A program made the position numbers and the translations under genes. Below, one piece after another: positions 29,255 to 31,603 of a stretch of DNA of 31,603 nt (positions are counted from its first letter, which is position 1; every line of letters starts with the position of its first letter). This DNA is from a virus. Below the pieces are notes generated by a model. The model had not been told where the DNA came from and made no database searches. It worked only from the letters and a program-made list of their open reading frames with translations. The stretch spans positions 1 through 31,603 of IMG/VR virus record IMGVR_UViG_3300010883_009513, one strand, 5' to 3'.

Positions 29255-29856
29255 TTACCATCCCATTTAAGGTCACGTTTTCTGTGCCCATTCCAAGCAA
29301 CGAAGCCAGCAAGTCTTAGTGAATAGTATGCTAGATAGTTCAACGCATAGAATCCATTCACTTTAATGTTAATATCTCTGAATGTCTCATCCATCCACTT
29401 TTGGTCTTTTGTACCAATAGTAGAGTCGCCTTCTTTTCCTTTAGAGGCGCTATATCGTAGAGTTTCATACTTGTAACCGTAGTCGTGTACTAATCCACCA
29501 ATAAGAAGAACCCCAACTGGTGATAACCACGACCTAAGAAATTTAGGTATTGATGCACCGTCGAATACGAATCCTTTAGGGATAATGTACAATCGTCTAT
29601 CAATCTTGTATGTGAAGTCTTTGGTCAATTCCCACTTTCGAGTACCAGTAAGCCACATCCAGATAGCCCCAAAGAATCCTTTACCTGCGGTTGGAATTGT
29701 GATGGGTTTCATCTCAGGCATACCGTCGGTTACTTTGAAGTTAATTCCTTTATGTCGTTTTTCACTGACCCCAAACACAACCCGTAGGATAATTGCAACG
29801 ACTATTACTAGTGCTACTACCACGAACTGCCAATATTGTATCATCATATCTTGCAT
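29251..29856 (-). CDS. DUF1353-family protein with N-terminal membrane anchor
   Basis: 201 residues. An N-terminal transmembrane helix lies at about 8-29 (YWQFVVVALVIVVAIILRVV). The DUF1353 signature follows: IPKGFVFDGASIPKFLRSWL and GVLLIGGLVHDYGYKYE, with conserved Asp, Ser and His-Asp. DUF1353 proteins occur in phages and gene-transfer agents, often near lysis or tail genes; the biochemical role is unknown. GGAG precedes ATG 29856. Confidence 0.8.
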   Translation of the reverse strand: MQDMMIQYWQFVVVALVIVVAIILRVVFGVSEKRHKGINFKVTDGMPEMKPITIPTAGKGFFGAIWMWLTGTRKWELTKDFTYKIDRRLYIIPKGFVFDGASIPKFLRSWLSPVGVLLIGGLVHDYGYKYETLRYSASKGKEGDSTIGTKDQKWMDETFRDINIKVNGFYALNYLAYYSLRLAGFVAWNGHRKRDLKWDGK

Positions 29857-29869
29857 ACTTCATTCTCCA

Positions 29870-30070
29870 TTATTCTATAATTTTCTTTTCCTCAGATATT
29901 TTCTGAAGGTCCTGCTCTAAACAGGCGGTTGTTGAATCGATTAATTTAGGATGCTTATATTCATAGCATCCACCCGCTTTTGAATGAAATACTAGAAATA
30001 ATATTACTAGTATCATCGGGACACTTACCCAAAGGATGGTCTTCATCCTTGACCCTAATGCTTCTTTCAT
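29870..30070 (-). CDS. small single-pass membrane protein
   Basis: 66 residues from ATG 30070, overlapping the upstream stop as ATGA. One transmembrane helix (ILWVSVPMILVILFLVFHS) is followed by a periplasmic-type tail with two cysteines (GGCYEYKHP, TACLEQDL). The size and topology would fit a small i-spanin-like or accessory lysis protein, but nothing specific is recognised. Confidence 0.62.
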   Translation of the reverse strand: MKEALGSRMKTILWVSVPMILVILFLVFHSKAGGCYEYKHPKLIDSTTACLEQDLQKISEEKKIIE

Positions 30071-30507
30071 CTCTGTCTTTGTACCGCCGCTGTTCCAAAG
30101 TAAAATCCTAAGACGTTCATAATTGCATAAGGGAGCCAATCAGGTGTAACTACGCCAGTGAGTTGTTTCCATTCATTTGTTTCCCAAGTGAAATCAAAGA
30201 ACCACAACTTAAATCCGTGTGTTATTTCTGTCAGTACGTTTGTGTTCTCAGAGAATAGAACGGGTGCTACTAATATGAAGGCTGCCATCATCATCAAACA
30301 TACCACGATAAACTTCCGAGCCCACTTAGCAGATGCAGTTTGCATCTTAGCGGCACGTCTTGCTCCCTTTTCGTTCTGTTGTAGCAACGATAGGGTTTGA
30401 GCATTCCTCTCGTGTTCGTCCTGTCGCTTGTCCGCAGACATTTTCATAATTCCACCTAGTATAGTGGACAGCAACATTGATATAACTTCTAATGGTATTC
30501 CAAACAT
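30067..30507 (-). CDS. putative holin, 3-TM GTA-holin-like
   Basis: 146 residues from ATG 30507 with GGAG upstream; a TTG at 30519 is less likely. Three hydrophobic segments are visible: about 5-20 (LEVISMLLSTILGGIM), 64-84 (FIVVCLMMMAAFILVAPVLF) and 123-138 (YAIMNVLGFYFGTAAV). An amphipathic charged region lies between the first two. The last helix, ending FYFG, and the central W-A-R-K-F segment resemble gene-transfer-agent-type 3-TM holins. A TATAAATA late box lies upstream. Confidence 0.6.
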   Translation of the reverse strand: MFGIPLEVISMLLSTILGGIMKMSADKRQDEHERNAQTLSLLQQNEKGARRAAKMQTASAKWARKFIVVCLMMMAAFILVAPVLFSENTNVLTEITHGFKLWFFDFTWETNEWKQLTGVVTPDWLPYAIMNVLGFYFGTAAVQRQR

Positions 30508-30535
30508 AACAATCTCCAATCTTTAGTAACACAAC

Positions 30536-30543
30536 TATTTATA
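30536..30543 (-). promoter_or_regulatory. T4-type late promoter box
   Basis: Reads TATAAATA on the minus strand, 28 bases before the putative holin gene start at 30507. It could transcribe the whole minus-strand membrane-protein cluster late in infection. Confidence 0.6.
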
Positions 30544-30563
30544 CGAAAATCGACTAATTTTAA

Positions 30564-31049
30564 CTAGTAACGGTTATAAGCAACTGTACCGACAACAATA
30601 CCGATTATACAAAACAGGATAGCGAAAACACCACCGATTTGTTTCATCTCTTTCATTTGTTGGGCAGCCTCTAGCGCCTCTTGTTTCTTAATTAATCTCT
30701 GTTCTTCCTTTGCGGCCTGTATTCGTCTAGCCCTTTCTGTGATGATTTCTCTCCACGTATCTGGTCCGAATCTAAGGTTAATCATATGAGATATTTCTTG
30801 TAACTGCTCGGCTGCCAATTTGGCATCGATTGTCTCTCTAGCGATATGTGATGTATCAAACTGTTCACGTACACCGAGTCCCTTTTTGGAACGCTTGCGA
30901 TTAACCTCATCCTTACCTTTGAGGAGATTATCTACGGCACCTGCGATATCTCCGATATCTTTACAAGTGCTTATATTATCCTTGATGAATGATACACTGG
31001 CCTTAACCAATGCAATTCCAGCAAGTATTTCTGCTACTGGCATTTCCAT
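30564..31049 (-). CDS. C-terminally anchored helical membrane protein (paralog B)
   Basis: 161 residues with a GGAGGG start site. The N-terminal helix (VAEILAGIALVKASVSFIKD) leads to CKDIGDIAGAVDNLLKGKDE, then a long charged coiled-coil-like part (RRIQAAKEEQRLIKKQEALE), and a terminal transmembrane helix (GGVFAILFCIIGIVVGTVAY). The layout mirrors the gene at 28652-29083, suggesting duplication and divergence. It is the first gene of the minus-strand block. Confidence 0.66.
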   Translation of the reverse strand: MEMPVAEILAGIALVKASVSFIKDNISTCKDIGDIAGAVDNLLKGKDEVNRKRSKKGLGVREQFDTSHIARETIDAKLAAEQLQEISHMINLRFGPDTWREIITERARRIQAAKEEQRLIKKQEALEAAQQMKEMKQIGGVFAILFCIIGIVVGTVAYNRY

Positions 31050-31088
31050 TGCCCTCCACTACTTCTACAAGTATTTAGTAAAAAAGGG

Positions 31089-31117
31089 TTGACAACACGC
31101 TTTATAGGGTGTATAAT
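31089..31117 (+). promoter_or_regulatory. sigma70-type promoter
   Basis: TTGACA 31089-31094, TATAAT 31112-31117, 17-base spacer, after AAAAAAGGG. It is divergent from the minus-strand cluster and drives the two genes that follow. Confidence 0.93.
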
Positions 31118-31173
31118 AGACATATAATTAGAATAGATAAATATAGACTCCTAGAACCATAGAAAGGGAACGT

Positions 31174-31347
31174 ATGATAATTGAAACCATCGGTGTCATC
31201 ATCGGTATATTAGGCGCAGTTGGCATTCTAGCGAACTTCGTGTTTATTATCTTCATCAAAAGTAATGATGAAATGAACAAGAGTATCACGGCTGAAGAAG
31301 AGGCTGAAGATAAAATCGCAACTGGAATTAGATGGAGAAAGTTTTAA
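31174..31347 (+). CDS. small membrane protein
   Basis: 57 residues from ATG 31174 with AAAGGGA upstream. One transmembrane helix (TIGVIIGILGAVGILANFVF, continuing to IIFIK) is followed by an acidic tail with EEEAEDK and a basic end GIRWRKF. It follows a perfect promoter. No family is recognised. Confidence 0.7.
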   Translation: MIIETIGVIIGILGAVGILANFVFIIFIKSNDEMNKSITAEEEAEDKIATGIRWRKF

Positions 31348-31348
31348 T

Positions 31349-31603
31349 ATGGACCACAACTCAGATTTTAGATATGACCTCGAATGGGGTCAAGTAGGTG
31401 AGAACACTGTTGCTGAAATCGTAGCAGGAGACAAAACCGAAGTGAAATCCGAGCGGGACATTTGGGCTCGTACAGGTAATCACTTCGTTGAGATATCTAG
31501 TCGAGGTCACGAGAGTGGCATATGTGTGACAGAAGCCAAATACTGGTCTGTGAACTTCTTTAAGAACGACACATTCTGTTTTAATATAACCCTCACTGTA
31601 GAT
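31349..31603 (+). CDS. putative PD-(D/E)xK-like nuclease, 5' part
   Basis: 85 codons are visible from ATG 31349; the frame is open to the window end. Features include LEWGQVGENTVAEIVAGD, then TEVKSERDIWARTGNHFVEI with an E-V-K signature and TGN, then SGICVTEAKYWSVNFF. This resembles small Hjc/RecB-type nuclease-fold proteins of marine phages, where E-x-K binds the metal. The call is tentative because the C-terminal half is missing. Confidence 0.55.
   Translation, partial: MDHNSDFRYDLEWGQVGENTVAEIVAGDKTEVKSERDIWARTGNHFVEISSRGHESGICVTEAKYWSVNFFKNDTFCFNITLTVD

Overview
The window is part of the genome of a T4-like tailed phage (myovirus type). It carries the T4 replication set: both topoisomerase II subunits, RNase H, ATP-dependent DNA ligase, glutaredoxin and class I ribonucleotide reductase. 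It also has a phage GroES and T4-type TATAAATA late promoter boxes. The A+T-rich DNA, the purM gene and the many tiny genes packed with ATGA/TAATG overlaps resemble marine T4-like phages of streamlined Gram-negative bacteria. The host cannot be fixed from sequence alone. The tmRNA is of the permuted two-piece kind known from alphaproteobacteria, some betaproteobacteria and some cyanobacteria. The IscU, IscA and YfhL-type ferredoxin look gamma/betaproteobacterial. Together these make a betaproteobacterial (for example methylotroph) host slightly more likely than a SAR11-type host, as inference only.

Layout. 1-426 is the 3' end of a gene with a PA14/GLEYA-like domain. 431-1131 holds iscU and iscA. 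1199-2171 has small genes and a WYL_2/Sm-like protein. 2187-8236 is a replication block (topoisomerase, RNase H, tRNA-Gly, glutaredoxin, ligase). 8247-11225 has ribosomal protein bS21, purM, a HAD phosphatase and small unknown or membrane genes. 11283-12191 is an outer-membrane porin, which meets a minus-strand secreted protein at a strong terminator. 12935-16077 has small genes, a HAD nucleotidase and a lysozyme. 16182-19797 is a cassette with a [2Fe-2S]-like N-terminus, a GT8-like glycosyltransferase, a methyltransferase, a TET-associated-type glycosyltransferase and a TagD-like nucleotidyltransferase. 19957-24267 has nrdA, nrdB, groES and a ferredoxin. 24344-26100 has a glycine-zipper protein and an HD alarmone-hydrolase-like gene. 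26101-26825 is noncoding and holds the permuted tmRNA plus more apparent RNA structure. 26826-27497 has Hsp20 and a small secreted protein. 27580-31049 is a minus-strand block of small membrane proteins, probably lysis or envelope related. 31174-31603 has two plus-strand genes, the last cut by the window end.

The strongest themes are these. (1) Translation takeover: bS21, tRNA-Gly and a phage tmRNA whose reading frame encodes the tag ANTEAYAIAA. (2) Iron-sulfur handling: IscU, IscA, a 2[4Fe-4S] ferredoxin and a BFD-like cysteine motif, possibly supporting iron-dependent enzymes such as NrdB. (3) A probable DNA- or glycan-modification cassette. (4) A family of 13 near-identical sigma70-type promoters (TTGACA, usually 17 bp, TATAAT). 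Many carry a shared AAAGAAAAGGG upstream block, and two supply the stop codon of the gene before them.
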